Below, piece after piece: positions 55,698-55,824 of a DNA stretch of 55,824 nt; the stretch's first letter is position 1; every line of letters starts with the position of its first letter. Location: positions 1-55,824 of the forward strand of contig JBFXCS010000005.1 in NCBI GenBank assembly GCA_050181915.1, in the 5' to 3' direction. Both the position numbers and the translations under genes were made by a program. The DNA is from JBFXCS01 sp050181915 (lineage in GTDB: Bacteria > Actinomycetota > Thermoleophilia > Miltoncostaeales > Miltoncostaeaceae). The notes under the pieces are model-generated. The model searched no databases, had not been told where the DNA came from, and worked only from the letters and a program-made list of their open reading frames with translations.

Positions 55698-55824
55698 GGC
55701 CGCCCACCACCGACGCAGGCCAGGCCACGGGCCGGGACCGGTGTCGAACGTGCCGGCGAACACGGGCAGGTCGCGCAGCCAGGCCACGCCGAGCGACACG
55801 CCCACCGCCCGCTCGCCGGCGCCG
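55698..55824. repeat. Terminal overlap, right copy
   Basis: Identical to bases 1-127. Annotations on this stretch duplicate those at the start of the window and should be counted once. Confidence 0.95.

Noticed and set aside
1..55824. rRNA, tRNA or tmRNA genes
   Set aside because: No recognisable conserved RNA-gene sequence was noticed on either strand. A dedicated search would be needed to exclude a tRNA.

Overview
This window is one circular plasmid of about 55,697 bp, written out with its ends overlapping. Bases 1-127 recur exactly at 55698-55824, and a diguanylate cyclase gene reads in frame across the join. The very high G+C, GTG starts, leaderless promoters, an F420-type oxidoreductase and families such as DUF2637, DUF4913, DUF6247 and DUF5753/DUF6879 point to an actinobacterium, most likely Pseudonocardiales. 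The genus is an inference. No rRNA, tRNA, CRISPR array or complete transposon was seen.

Backbone. A leftward operon (2981 down to 1, then 55697 down to 52717) carries a small membrane protein, a Cys-containing small protein, a sigma factor, a DUF2637 membrane/DNA-binding protein, a GGDEF diguanylate cyclase, a VirD4/TraG-type coupling protein and a DUF4913 protein. All but the last are joined by start/stop overlaps. A divergent GntR/UTRA regulator (3081-3848) with two TCTAGATA boxes probably controls it. Next come a DUF6879/HTH-DUF5753 pair, a ribbon-helix-helix protein, a probable replication initiator (6297-7739) and parAB with GTGAT-rich repeats on both sides. An early-establishment-type operon follows (9561-11805: zinc-finger protein, SLOG protein, ArdC-like antirestriction protein, zinc ribbons). 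A KfrA-like coiled-coil protein is expressed from a large palindrome. On the far side (44.7-52.7 kb) lie SSB, a PD-(D/E)XK-like protein, a MobF relaxase/helicase of 1598 aa behind a CA-rich oriT candidate, a relaxase-like protein and a HEPN-like ORF. I see no VirB4-type ATPase or other mating-channel gene.

Accessory region (about 17-44 kb). In order: an ArsB/NhaD-type ion transporter behind a structured leader; a TetR - F420-type oxidoreductase - FAD monooxygenase operon; an HxlR/membrane protein pair; and a degraded transposon and metal-resistance zone. That zone holds a TniB remnant, NrtS, a HAD enzyme, a rhodanese-CBS gene with an in-frame TGA, a thioredoxin-fold protein, a CmtR-like metal sensor, an AhpD-like protein and a mercuric-reductase-like remnant. 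Next to it is an overlapping three-gene operon: a MauE-like redox membrane protein, a radical SAM protein of the tetraether-synthase (Tes/MJ0619) type and a cysteine-rich ArsM-like methyltransferase. Beside this operon are a CCxP membrane protein, a Crp/Fnr regulator and an SRPBCC protein. This is the best candidate for an undescribed system. Farther on are a tyrosine recombinase with dif/res-like sites, a LysR regulator, two toxin-antitoxin-like pairs, an XRE-ImmA module and a second sigma-like factor.

Several genes carry single-base frameshifts, and there are fragments of a second methyltransferase and of a second kfrA. The accessory block is therefore a mosaic that is partly decaying, or the assembly has a few indel errors.
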